NCBI GenBank assembly: GCA_946187775.1
Contig: CAMHSI010000013.1
Coordinates: forward strand, 1-34,589
Length of the DNA stretch: 34,589 bases
Direction: 5' to 3'
Source: an uncultured Clostridia bacterium
GTDB taxonomy: Bacteria; Bacillota; Clostridia; Christensenellales; Aristaeellaceae
In this document: positions 7,004 to 15,296 of the stretch, piece by piece
Numbering within the stretch: the first letter of the stretch is position 1
Layout: every line of letters starts with the position of its first letter
Program-made: the position numbers and the translations under genes
Notes under the pieces: generated by a model
Told to the model about the DNA's origin: nothing
Seen by the model: only the letters and a program-made list of their open reading frames with translations
Database searches by the model: none

Positions 7004-8748
7004 TTCGAAAACTTGTTCGGCAGATGCTGGCGGCGCAGATTTTTTCCGCGCTGACGGTTTCCCTGTGTTTACTGATTGACAGCGTAATGATCTCCCGCTT
7101 CCTGGGGGAGCAGGCGATTGCGGCATACGGGCTGGCGAATCCGCTGCTGCTGATGATCGGCGCCATCGGAACGCTGCTGGCCGGCGGAATCCAGGTGGTA
7201 TGCAGCAAGGCGCTGGGGCGCAGCTCCCAGGAGGAAGCCAACGCCGGATACTCATCCGCCCTGGCGGTGGCCGGCGGCGTATCCCTGCTGTTTATGCTGC
7301 TGGCGCTGATTTTCAGCTCCTTTTTCGCCACGGTGATGGGAGCCGGAAGAAGCGGCGTGCTGTTTGAGCAGACCCGGGATTACCTGGCCGGCTTCAGCAT
7401 CGGCGCCCCGGGTTCCGTCGGCGCCCTGGTGCTGGTTCCCTTCCTGCAGATGGCGGGCCAGAGCAACCTGCTGATCGTGGCGGTGCTGGCCATGACGGTG
7501 ACGGATGTGGCCCTGGACCTGGTGAACGCGCTGGTGCTGCACTGGGGAATGTTCGGAATGGGACTGGCGTCCGCCCTCAGCTACTACGCGGCGATGGCGG
7601 TGGCTGCGGTTTACTTCTGCTCAAAGAAGTGCATTTTCCGTTTCTCCCGGAAGGGGATCCGGAAGGATACCATCGCGGACCTGTTCCGCAGCGGCATTCC
7701 GGCCGGCGTGAACATGCTGGCATCCGTGATCCTGGTCTATGTGATGAACCAGCTCCTGAAAGCCATGCCGACGGCTGTCCATGGCGGGGCGGTGGCGGCC
7801 TACACGGTGATTATGTCCATCGGCAACGCGGCCAACTGCATTACGACGGGAATCGGCGGCGTTTCCCTGACGCTGAACGGAATCTTCTACCATGAAGAGG
7901 ACAAGTCGGCCATGCGGGAGACGGTGAAGCTCCTGTGCTGCCGGGGAATCCTGCTGGGCTTTGTGATGGGAGCTTTGCTGCTGGTGCTCGCGCCGCAGCT
8001 CATCGGCATTTTCATTGCCAACGAGGGTGAAGTACGGGACATGGCGATCCTGGGGCTGCGGCTCTTCGGCGCCGGGCTGATCCCCTGCTGTATCAACAAT
8101 GCCCTGAAGTACGCCTACCAGGCGTCCGACCGCCCCGGACTGACGGAGCTGATCTCCCTGGCGGAGGGAGCCGTGTTCCCGGCACTGGCGGCGTTTGTGC
8201 TCAGCCGTTTCCTCGGAACCACCGGGGCCTGGATGGCTTTCGCGGCGGGAGAAATCCTGACGCTGGCTGCCCTGGGGGTGCTGATTTTCCGGATCACCGG
8301 GCAAAAGCCCTGGGACGAAACGGCGGTGCTGCTGCTGAAAAAGGATTTCGGCGTATCGCCGGAGGATATGCTGGAAATGGACATCTCCTCCCTGGAGGAA
8401 GTGACGGAAGCCTCGGAAAAGGCGATGGAATTCTGCCGCAGCCACGGCCAGGACACACGGACGGCCAACCATATTGCCCTATGTATTGAAGAGATGGCCG
8501 CGAATGTAATCCAGTACGGGTTTTCCAGGGATGTAAAGGACCATCACCTGTCGGTGCTCATCCTGGATAAGCCGGACCAGTGGGTGCTGCGCCTTCGGGA
8601 TGACTGCGCGGCCTTTGACCCGCTTCAGTTTGTTCCCAAGGAAGCGGACCGGGGCATCGGAATCAGGCTGGTGCTGGCCGTGGCGGACGAAGTGTATTAT
8701 ACCTACAGCATGAGCCTGAACAACCTGGTTTTCAAAATGCCGAAATAA
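7000..8748 (+). CDS. MATE transporter fused to RsbW-like ATPase domain
   Basis: A 582-aa two-part protein. Residues 1 to about 440 are a MATE-type (MatE/MVF superfamily) transporter with about twelve hydrophobic segments, beginning with the family pattern around DSVMISRFLGEQAIAAYG. Residues 455-582 form a cytoplasmic GHKL ATPase domain of the RsbW/SpoIIAB kind: the N-box CIEEMAANVIQYGF (about 495-508, with the Glu and Asn that bind Mg-ATP), a G1-like RDDCAAFDP (about 532-540) and a G2 GIGIRLV (about 552-558). MATE proteins normally have no such domain. The fusion implies coupling between a membrane transporter or sensor and serine-kinase partner switching; a STAS protein and an RsbW-like kinase follow. 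The G1 box lacks the usual glycines of DxGxG, so catalysis is not certain. The start overlaps the leader ORF stop. Confidence 0.9.
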   Translation: MIRKLVRQMLAAQIFSALTVSLCLLIDSVMISRFLGEQAIAAYGLANPLLLMIGAIGTLLAGGIQVVCSKALGRSSQEEANAGYSSALAVAGGVSLLFMLLALIFSSFFATVMGAGRSGVLFEQTRDYLAGFSIGAPGSVGALVLVPFLQMAGQSNLLIVAVLAMTVTDVALDLVNALVLHWGMFGMGLASALSYYAAMAVAAVYFCSKKCIFRFSRKGIRKDTIADLFRSGIPAGVNMLASVILVYVMNQLLKAMPTAVHGGAVAAYTVIMSIGNAANCITTGIGGVSLTLNGIFYHEEDKSAMRETVKLLCCRGILLGFVMGALLLVLAPQLIGIFIANEGEVRDMAILGLRLFGAGLIPCCINNALKYAYQASDRPGLTELISLAEGAVFPALAAFVLSRFLGTTGAWMAFAAGEILTLAALGVLIFRITGQKPWDETAVLLLKKDFGVSPEDMLEMDISSLEEVTEASEKAMEFCRSHGQDTRTANHIALCIEEMAANVIQYGFSRDVKDHHLSVLILDKPDQWVLRLRDDCAAFDPLQFVPKEADRGIGIRLVLAVADEVYYTYSMSLNNLVFKMPK

Positions 8749-8760
8749 TAAGGATTCCGC

Positions 8761-8790
8761 TGGACAGGATCCCATAGGAATTGGTATACT
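8761..8790 (+). promoter_or_regulatory. Promoter of STAS-exporter operon
   Basis: TGGACA (8761-8766), an 18-base spacer and TATACT (8785-8790), with TGG before the -10. It lies between the MATE gene and the STAS gene, so the downstream genes can be expressed separately from the MATE protein. Confidence 0.65.
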
Positions 8791-8797
8791 GAAAGTC

Positions 8798-8811
8798 AAT
8801 GGAAATCCATT
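8798..8811. promoter_or_regulatory. Palindrome at the transcription start
   Basis: AATGGA-AA-TCCATT is a perfect 14-bp palindrome starting 8 bases after the -10 element, which puts it right over the expected start of transcription. The position suits a repressor site. A further 6-bp hairpin lies at 8823-8842 in the leader. No regulator is identified. Confidence 0.45.
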
Positions 8812-8883
8812 CGGAACAAGGACCTTCCCCGGAAATGGAAGGGAAAGCCCGGAAGATTCCGTCAATAAAGGAGGACAAACAAT

Positions 8884-9183
8884 ATGACCATTACAAAGAA
8901 TCAGAACGGCAAGGACCTGACCATTGCGCTGGAAGGCCGGCTGGATACGATGACCGCGCCCGAACTGGAAGCGGAGCTGAAGGAAAGCCTGAACGACGCG
9001 GATACGCTGGCATTCGACCTTGCAAAGCTGGAGTACATTTCATCCGCCGGCCTCCGGGTGCTGCTGGCTGCCCATAAAACCATGATGAACAAGGGCGGAA
9101 TGCAGGTAAAGAACGCCAACGAAATCGTCCGGGAAGTGTTCGAAGTGACCGGGTTTGCGGACATCCTGAATATCGTCGGCTGA
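8884..9183 (+). CDS. STAS-domain anti-anti-sigma factor
   Basis: A 99-aa single-domain protein of the SpoIIAA/RsbV family. The characteristic block YISSAGLRVL (51-60) contains the pair Ser53-Ser54, in the position where RsbW-type kinases phosphorylate the protein. The N-terminal LEGRLDTMTAPELE (16-29) is also typical. Unphosphorylated STAS proteins bind the kinase and release its target. It has a strong ribosome binding site (AAAGGAGG), is the first gene of the operon from the promoter at 8761-8790, and lies 18 bases before the next gene. The likely partners are the RsbW-like protein at 9836 and possibly the ATPase domain of the MATE fusion. Confidence 0.93.
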   Translation: MTITKNQNGKDLTIALEGRLDTMTAPELEAELKESLNDADTLAFDLAKLEYISSAGLRVLLAAHKTMMNKGGMQVKNANEIVREVFEVTGFADILNIVG

Positions 9184-9201
9184 TCTCCGGGAGGAATACA
9201 G

Positions 9202-9807
9202 ATGGTTACAGATATCATTACGGTTTCCGGTGCCGAAGGGCAGGAAACCGCTCTTCGCCAGGCGGAAAAAACCGCGGTTTACCAGGAGCTGAGCCCGAAG
9301 GGAGCCCTGCACCTGCGGCTGCTGACGGAAGAGATGATGGGCCTGATGCGCACCGTTACGGGCGCGCCGGACGCGCAGTTCTGGATCGAGAACGAAGACG
9401 GCGAGTACCGGCTGCACCTGAAGGTGGAAACGCTGCTGAGCACCGAAAAGAAGGAAAAGCTGATTGCCGCTTCCACCACGGGCCGGAACGAAAGCGCCCG
9501 GGGAATCATGGGACGGCTGCGCAGCTTCTTTGACTGGGGCGGGGATGAGGACAGCCTGGCGGCCTACGGAGGGCCCCTGGGAATGCCCGATATGTTCGAG
9601 GGAAGCTCCTCCCCGATGCTGGACTGGGAATGGAGCATGACCCGGTATGAGAGGGCCCTGCAGGCCGGCGCGGAGCAGGGGGATACCCGTGCCCGGGAAG
9701 CCTGGGACGAGCTGGAAATGAGCGTTGTGAAGCACGTGGCGGATGAAATAACGGTTTATATCCGCAGCAACAGCGCGGAGATGGTCATCCTGAAGAAACT
9801 GGCCTGA
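9202..9807 (+). CDS. Degenerate RsbW-fold protein (putative pseudokinase)
   Basis: A 201-aa protein without a clear family. Its N-terminal half has the order of elements of an RsbW-like ATPase: a helix LHLRLLTEEMMGLMRTVTG resembling an N-box, then strand-like FWIENEDGEYRLHLKVET. Where the G1 box should be there is LLSTEKKEK, and where G2 is expected there is RGIMGRLRSFF; neither contains the ATP-binding glycines. An insertion of about 80 residues, rich in acidic and aromatic residues (110-165), follows, and the end (ITVYIRSNSAEMVILKKLA) looks like the final strand of the fold. I infer a GHKL-fold protein that has lost ATP binding and may act as a scaffold or decoy. It sits between STAS and kinase genes, with its start 18 bases after the STAS stop. 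Confidence 0.6.
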   Translation: MVTDIITVSGAEGQETALRQAEKTAVYQELSPKGALHLRLLTEEMMGLMRTVTGAPDAQFWIENEDGEYRLHLKVETLLSTEKKEKLIAASTTGRNESARGIMGRLRSFFDWGGDEDSLAAYGGPLGMPDMFEGSSSPMLDWEWSMTRYERALQAGAEQGDTRAREAWDELEMSVVKHVADEITVYIRSNSAEMVILKKLA

Positions 9808-9835
9808 GGCCGGGGAACCGGGAGGAGGCGCAGAG

Positions 9836-10252
9836 ATGGGCACTAAAAAATCGATAACAACGGAAGCCCTGATCGGAAAGATTGCGGAGATCACCGCTTT
9901 TGTGGACGCGGAGCTTGAAGCCGCGGGGTGCCCCCTGAAACAGCAGATGCAGATCGATGTGGCTGTTGACGAGCTGGTTTCGAATGTGGCGCGGTACGCC
10001 TACGGGTGCGGAACGGGAAAGATCACGGTGGAATTCGAATTCGACGAAGACAGCCGCCTGGCGGCGCTGACCTTTATCGATGAAGGAATTCCCTACGATC
10101 CCACGAAGAAGGAAGAACCGGACGTAACCCTGCCGGTGGAGCAGCGGGAGATCGGCGGACTGGGGATTTTCCTGGTGGCCAGGACTATGGACGCCATGAA
10201 ATACCGGCGGGAGGACGGCCGGAATATCCTGCGGATCGAAAAGAAGATCTGA
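9836..10252 (+). CDS. RsbW-like serine kinase/anti-sigma factor
   Basis: A 138-aa GHKL ATPase of the RsbW/SpoIIAB type, close to the usual 135-160 aa. Motifs are intact: the N-box DVAVDELVSNVARYAY (41-56, with Glu46 and Asn50), G1 IDEGIPYDP (81-89) and G2 GGLGIFLV (107-114). Proteins of this type phosphorylate a STAS partner on serine and otherwise sequester a sigma factor or another target. The STAS partner is encoded two genes upstream. No sigma-B/F-like factor is encoded in the window, so the output target is unclear. The gene has a GGGAGGAGG-type ribosome binding site and is 21 bases from the next gene, within the same operon. Confidence 0.93.
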   Translation: MGTKKSITTEALIGKIAEITAFVDAELEAAGCPLKQQMQIDVAVDELVSNVARYAYGCGTGKITVEFEFDEDSRLAALTFIDEGIPYDPTKKEEPDVTLPVEQREIGGLGIFLVARTMDAMKYRREDGRNILRIEKKI

Positions 10253-10273
10253 GAAGAACGGGGGGGGAGAAGG

Positions 10274-10741
10274 ATGGAAAACGGACTTTTCCGGCAGAAA
10301 AGTCTTGAACAGATTGTCTCTCCTGAAGAAACCCGGGATTACCTGCGGGTAACGAGCCCCCGGCTCTGGATGATCCTCGGGGCGCTTGCCGTGCTGATTG
10401 CCGGGTTCATTATCTATGCTTCCACAGCCAGGCTGGAGAACACTACGACCATCCGGGCGGAGGTTACGAATTACACAGCAACCGATACGGACGGGGTGGA
10501 GAAAACCATTTCCCTGGTTTACGCGAGCATTCCAAAGAGCGAACTGCAGCTGGTGGAAACGGGCATGACCGTCCGGCTGGAAGGGGAAACGGGAAAAATC
10601 AGCTGGGTCAGCATCACAGGAGAGGACAACGCGACCCTGATGGTGACCATGAACAAAGAGGATCTCGTCCTGGCGGAGGGAGAGCATAAGGCGGAGCTTG
10701 TGCTGGAGCAGATGGACCCCTTCAGCTTCCTGAGAAACTGA
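10274..10741 (+). CDS. Short HlyD/NHLM-type secretion protein
   Basis: A 155-aa membrane protein resembling the N-terminus of NHLM bacteriocin system secretion proteins: FRQKSLEQIVSPEETRDYLRVTSP (spread over 7-30) precedes a single membrane helix (about 33-50). The typical family member is about twice as long, with a periplasm/exterior lipoyl and coiled-coil hairpin. Here the exterior part is only one beta-rich domain (about 54-155). It probably acts as an adaptor for the two ABC exporters encoded next. The gene begins at ATG 10274 after GGGGGGGAGAAGG and ends 46 bases before the exporter gene. The shortness could be a genuine subfamily feature; the reading frame is intact. Confidence 0.75.
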   Translation: MENGLFRQKSLEQIVSPEETRDYLRVTSPRLWMILGALAVLIAGFIIYASTARLENTTTIRAEVTNYTATDTDGVEKTISLVYASIPKSELQLVETGMTVRLEGETGKISWVSITGEDNATLMVTMNKEDLVLAEGEHKAELVLEQMDPFSFLRN

Positions 10742-10787
10742 GCGTACCCCGGAAACAGGGAAAAAACCTGACCGACAGAGTGGAAAG

Positions 10788-12965
10788 ATGAAAAAAACGT
10801 TGAAGAGCCCGGTGGAGGGCGGAGTGGCCAAGGTGCCTGTAATCATGCAGATGGAAGCTCTGGAATGCGGAGCGGCCAGCCTTGCTATGATCCTGGCATA
10901 CTACCAGAAATGGGTTCCGCTGGAACAGGTGCGGCTGGACTGCGGCGTGAGCCGGGACGGCAGCAACATGAAGAATGTGTTCCTGGCAGCGCAGAACTAT
11001 GGCCTGGAGGTGCACGGATACCGGATGGAAGTGGATTCCATCCGCAAGAGCGGCACGTTCCCCTGCATTATCCACTGGAACTTCAATCACTTTGTCGTGC
11101 TGGACGGATTCAAGGGCAACAAGGCGGTGATCAACGATCCCGCCCGTGGCCTGGTAAAGGTAAGCATGGAGGAGTTTGACACCTCCTTTACGGGGCTGGT
11201 GTTGTCCTTCAAACCCACGGACCGCTTCGAGCCCAGCGGAAAACGGAAGAGCACGCTGGCCTTTGCCCGCAAGCGGCTGAAAGGCGCTGCGCCGGCGGTG
11301 GTTTTCATCATCCTGACCGGCGTGATCACAAGTCTATTGAACATTATCAATCCGGTTATGAGCCGGATCTTCTATGACCGGCTGCTGACCGGCCGGGCTC
11401 CCGGCTGGCTGTATCCCTTTATCGCCGTACTCGGACTGCTGGCGGTTTTCCAGGTGGTCGTTCAGTGGGCGCAGACGGTGTACAGCCTGAAGATCAGCGG
11501 GAAAATGGCGATTGAGGGCAACGCCGGGTTCATGTGGAAGGTGCTGCGGCTGCCCATGGAGTTTTTCTCCCAGCGGATGACGGGGGATATCCTCCAGCGG
11601 CAGACAACGAACGCCTCCATCGCCGGAACGCTGGTGAACACCATCGCCCCGCTGGTGCTGGACACGGCGATGATGTTTTTCTACCTGCTGGTGATGATCC
11701 GGTACAGCCCGGTCTTGACGCTGGTGGGCCTCGCTTCGCTGCTGCTGAACCTGGGCGTGGCCCAGTACCTGAGCCGGAAGCGGGTGAACCTGACCCGGGT
11801 GCAGATGCGGGATGAGGGCAAGCTGGCCTCCGCGACACTGGCGGGAATCAGCATGACGGAAACCATCAAGTCTTCCGGGGCGGAGAGCGGATTCTTCCGG
11901 AAGTGGAGCGGATACCAGGCCGCGGTGAACGCGCAGCAGGTGCGCTTTGACACCCTGAGCGCCCGGGTCGGACTGATTCCGGCCTTTATCAGCAGCGCCA
12001 GCAATTACGTGGTGCTGTTCATGGGCGTGGCCCTGGCGATGAATAACCATTTCACCGTAGGTATGATTGCCACGTTCCAGGGCCTGCTGACCTCCTTCAT
12101 GGGGCCGGCCCAGACCCTGGTGGACGCGGGACAGACCATCCAGGAAATGCGCACGGACATGGAGCGCGTTGAGGACGTGATGGAATATCCGGACGATCCG
12201 GCCCTGGGCTACGGCGCCGGAACGGAGAAGGAAGAATGGTCCAAGCTGAAGGGCGAGGTGGAGCTGCGGCATGTGACCTTCGGGTATTCCCGGCTGGGGA
12301 ATCCCACGGTTACGGATTTCAGCATGCACCTGGAGCCCGGAAAGCGGATTGCCATCGTCGGCCCCAGCGGATGCGGGAAGAGCACCATCAGCAAGCTGGT
12401 AACGGGCCTGTATGAGCCCTGGGAAGGGGAGATCCTCTTCGACGGGAAACCGATCCGGGAGATCCCCCGGGAGCTGTTTACCGGATCCGTGGCCATGGTG
12501 GACCAGGATATCGTCCTGTTTGAGGACACCATTGCCAACAACATCCGGATGTGGGACGAGAGCATCGAGGACTTCGAGGTGATCCTGGCGGCCCGGGACG
12601 CGCAGATTCATGACGACATCCTGCAGCGGCCGGGGGGCTACCAGGGAAAGCTGACGGAGAACGGCAAGGACCTCTCCGGCGGCCAGCGGCAGCGGCTGGA
12701 GATCGCCCGGGTGCTCGCCCAGGATCCGTCGGTCATCATCCTGGATGAGGCCACCAGCGCCCTGGACGCGAAGACGGAATACGAGCTTGTGAAGGCCGTG
12801 AGGGACCGGGGCATCAGCTGCATTGTGGTGGCCCACCGGCTGAGCACCATCCGGGACTGCGACGAGATCATCGTGCTGGAAAAGGGAAAGGTGATCGAGC
12901 GCGGAACCCACGAGGAGCTGTTCGCCAAGGGCGGGGCCTATACGGAACTGGTAACCTCGGAATAA
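10788..12965 (+). CDS. NHLP-type peptidase/permease/ATPase exporter (PCAT)
   Basis: A 725-aa protein with three parts in order. A C39 peptidase domain spans about 1-145: oxyanion Gln21, catalytic Cys27 in ECGAASLAM, His101 in HFVVL and Asp117 in NDPARG, all intact. Next comes a six-helix ABC membrane domain (about 165-450). The nucleotide-binding domain follows: Walker A GPSGCGKST (about 525), signature LSGGQRQRL (about 629) and Walker B VIILDEATSALD (about 648), then H-loop AHRLST. Such transporters cut the leader after Gly-Gly/Gly-Ala and export the core peptide. This matches the first ABC protein of NHLP/NHLM bacteriocin export pairs. No precursor peptide gene is seen nearby. It is fifth in the operon that begins with STAS. 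Confidence 0.94.
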   Translation: MKKTLKSPVEGGVAKVPVIMQMEALECGAASLAMILAYYQKWVPLEQVRLDCGVSRDGSNMKNVFLAAQNYGLEVHGYRMEVDSIRKSGTFPCIIHWNFNHFVVLDGFKGNKAVINDPARGLVKVSMEEFDTSFTGLVLSFKPTDRFEPSGKRKSTLAFARKRLKGAAPAVVFIILTGVITSLLNIINPVMSRIFYDRLLTGRAPGWLYPFIAVLGLLAVFQVVVQWAQTVYSLKISGKMAIEGNAGFMWKVLRLPMEFFSQRMTGDILQRQTTNASIAGTLVNTIAPLVLDTAMMFFYLLVMIRYSPVLTLVGLASLLLNLGVAQYLSRKRVNLTRVQMRDEGKLASATLAGISMTETIKSSGAESGFFRKWSGYQAAVNAQQVRFDTLSARVGLIPAFISSASNYVVLFMGVALAMNNHFTVGMIATFQGLLTSFMGPAQTLVDAGQTIQEMRTDMERVEDVMEYPDDPALGYGAGTEKEEWSKLKGEVELRHVTFGYSRLGNPTVTDFSMHLEPGKRIAIVGPSGCGKSTISKLVTGLYEPWEGEILFDGKPIREIPRELFTGSVAMVDQDIVLFEDTIANNIRMWDESIEDFEVILAARDAQIHDDILQRPGGYQGKLTENGKDLSGGQRQRLEIARVLAQDPSVIILDEATSALDAKTEYELVKAVRDRGISCIVVAHRLSTIRDCDEIIVLEKGKVIERGTHEELFAKGGAYTELVTSE

Positions 12966-13020
12966 AACGGCAGCCGTTTCATCAGGAATTTTCATCAATC
13001 CCGGAAGGAGGTACTCCGCG

Positions 13021-15204
13021 TTGGGCTGGTTCAGTGAACAGATACGGAAACGGTCGGAAAGCGACCGGGTGATCCTGGAGGACTCCTTTTTCCGCATGGC
13101 CTCGGTGGTCATGGACAAATGGAACACGGAACGGCTGGAGGACGACCTGGCCAATTCCAGGGAAGCCATCGACCAGGTGCTTCAGTATTATCACCACAAG
13201 ACGATTGAAATTCCGGAGGACATCCGGGATCCCCGGGAGCAGCTGGAGTATGTGCTGCGGCCCACGGGGCTGATGACCCGGGAAGTGAACCTGGAGGACA
13301 ACTGGCACAGCGACGCCTACGGGCCCATGCTGGGCTGCATGCGGGAAACCGGGGCCACGGTGGCCCTCCTGCCGGGAAAGGTCTTCGGATACTGGTACCG
13401 GGATCCGGCCACGGGGAAAAAGACTCCGGTGACCCGGAAGAGGGAAAAGCTTTTTGCCCGGGAAGCCATCTGTTTCTACCAGCCGCTGCCCATGAAGAAG
13501 CTGCGGATCCGGGACCTGCTGATCTATATGAAAAACAGCATCAGCACCGGGGACGTGATCCTCATTGTGCTGGCAACGCTGGCCATGCAGCTGGTAGGCT
13601 TCATTGAACCCCGGGTATACAACCTGGTGACGGGAACCGTGCTGAAGAGCCGGAACCTGAACCTGATGGCCGGACTGGGAGCCTTCCTGCTCAGCAGCGC
13701 CTTCTCCGCCCAGCTGATCAACCTGGTGAACCAGCTGCTGATGGGACGGATCAACACCAAAACCTCCCAGGCGGTGCAGGCCTCGGTGATGATGCGCATT
13801 CTTTCCCTGCCGGTGAGCTTCTTCCGGAAGTATTCCTCCGGTGACCTTTCCAGCCGGGCGAACAGCGTCTCCTCCCTCTGCACCATGATGCTCAACAATA
13901 TTATGGGAACCGGGCTTTCCAGCCTGCTGTCCCTGGTGTATATCACGCAGATTTTCCGCTACGCTCCGGCCCTGGTGGTACCTTCGGTGCTCCTGATCCT
14001 TGCGACGGTGGTCATCTCCATGGCGGCTTCCCTTGTCCAGATCGGCGTCAGCCGGAAGAAAATGAAGCTGGACGCGCAGGAAATGGGCATGAGCTACGCG
14101 CTGATGAACGGCGTGCAGAAGATCCGGCTTTCCGGCAGCGAGAAGCGGGTCTTTGCCCGGTGGGGCCGGCTGTTTGCCCGCAGCGCCCGGCTTGAGTACA
14201 ATCCCCCCATGTTCCTTAAACTGAAGACAGCGCTTGCCACGGCGGTTTCCCTGGGCGGCACGGTGCTGCTGTATTACCTCGCCGTGGAGACCCATGTGGC
14301 CCCCAGCGAGTACATCGCCTTCAACGCGGCCTACGGCCGGGTGATGGGCGCCTTCTCCGCCCTGAGCGGGATCGCCATTTCCATGGCAGCCATCAAGCCC
14401 GTGCTGGAGATGGCGGAGCCCATCCTGCAGGCGGAGCCGGAGGTGGCCGAGGAGAAATCCCCGGTGGACCAGGTGTCGGGCCATATTGAAATGAGCCATA
14501 TCACCTTCCGCTATGAGGAGAACACCCCCTATGTCCTGCAGGACCTTTCCCTGGATATCAAGGCAGGGGAGTACGTCGCCATCGTCGGGCGCACCGGCTG
14601 CGGGAAGAGTACGCTGGTCCGCCTGCTGCTGGGCTTTGAGAAGCCGGAAAGGGGAGCCATCTTCTACGACCGGAGGGAGCTGGGCAGCCTGGATCCCAGG
14701 TCGCTGCGCAAGCATATCGGCGTGGTGATCCAGAACGGGCAGCTTTTCCAGGGAGATATTTACTCCAATATCACGATTTCCGCGCCGCACCTGACGGTGA
14801 ATGAGGCCTGGGAGGCCGCGGAAATCGCCGGGATCGCGGAGGATATCCGGGAGATGCCCATGGGAATGCAGACGGTGATTTCCGAGGGACAGGGCGGTAT
14901 TTCCGGCGGCCAGAAGCAGCGGCTGCTGATTGCCCGGGCCATCGCGCCCAAACCGCGGATCCTGATTTTTGACGAAGCCACCTCCGCGCTGGACAACAAG
15001 ACCCAGAAGAAGGTGTCCGACGCGCTGGACAAGCTGAAATGCACCCGGATCGTCATTGCCCACCGGCTGAGCACCATCCGGCACTGCGACCGGATCCTGG
15101 TGATGGACAAGGGAGCCATCATCGAGGAAGGCAGCTACGATGAGCTGATGGCGCGCAAGGGCGCCTTTGCCGAACTGGTAAGCCGCCAGATCGCCAGCGC
15201 CTGA
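13021..15204 (+). CDS. NHLP-type export ABC transporter, second subunit
   Basis: A 727-aa half-transporter with about 170 N-terminal residues of unassigned, cytoplasmic sequence in place of a C39 peptidase, followed by an ABC membrane domain (about 180-460) and a nucleotide-binding domain: Walker A GRTGCGKST (about 523), signature ISGGQKQRL (about 627), Walker B ILIFDEATSALD (about 647), H-loop AHRLST. This is the layout of the permease/ATPase subunit 2 that accompanies PCAT exporters in NHLP/NHLM systems; the two probably form a heterodimer. Translation starts at TTG 13021, supported by a consensus AAGGAGGT eight bases upstream and no better ATG. It is the last gene of the operon. Confidence 0.92.
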   Translation: MGWFSEQIRKRSESDRVILEDSFFRMASVVMDKWNTERLEDDLANSREAIDQVLQYYHHKTIEIPEDIRDPREQLEYVLRPTGLMTREVNLEDNWHSDAYGPMLGCMRETGATVALLPGKVFGYWYRDPATGKKTPVTRKREKLFAREAICFYQPLPMKKLRIRDLLIYMKNSISTGDVILIVLATLAMQLVGFIEPRVYNLVTGTVLKSRNLNLMAGLGAFLLSSAFSAQLINLVNQLLMGRINTKTSQAVQASVMMRILSLPVSFFRKYSSGDLSSRANSVSSLCTMMLNNIMGTGLSSLLSLVYITQIFRYAPALVVPSVLLILATVVISMAASLVQIGVSRKKMKLDAQEMGMSYALMNGVQKIRLSGSEKRVFARWGRLFARSARLEYNPPMFLKLKTALATAVSLGGTVLLYYLAVETHVAPSEYIAFNAAYGRVMGAFSALSGIAISMAAIKPVLEMAEPILQAEPEVAEEKSPVDQVSGHIEMSHITFRYEENTPYVLQDLSLDIKAGEYVAIVGRTGCGKSTLVRLLLGFEKPERGAIFYDRRELGSLDPRSLRKHIGVVIQNGQLFQGDIYSNITISAPHLTVNEAWEAAEIAGIAEDIREMPMGMQTVISEGQGGISGGQKQRLLIARAIAPKPRILIFDEATSALDNKTQKKVSDALDKLKCTRIVIAHRLSTIRHCDRILVMDKGAIIEEGSYDELMARKGAFAELVSRQIASA

Positions 15205-15251
15205 GGAACAGGAACGGAATTGTTTTTTCGTTGTTCAGCGACGCGGAAGAA

Positions 15252-15280
15252 TAGACATGAAAACCCGCCGGTTGTATACT
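15252..15280 (+). promoter_or_regulatory. Promoter of symporter gene
   Basis: TAGACA (15252-15257), a 17-base spacer and TATACT (15275-15280). It lies after the exporter operon and upstream of a terminator-like hairpin. Confidence 0.7.
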
Positions 15281-15296
15281 TTTCCAGAGACAAAGG

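Noticed and set aside
9202-9807. The 201-aa protein as an NHLP-type precursor
   Set aside because: It has no leader-like N-terminus or double-glycine cleavage site, and its segments match an RsbW-like fold better.
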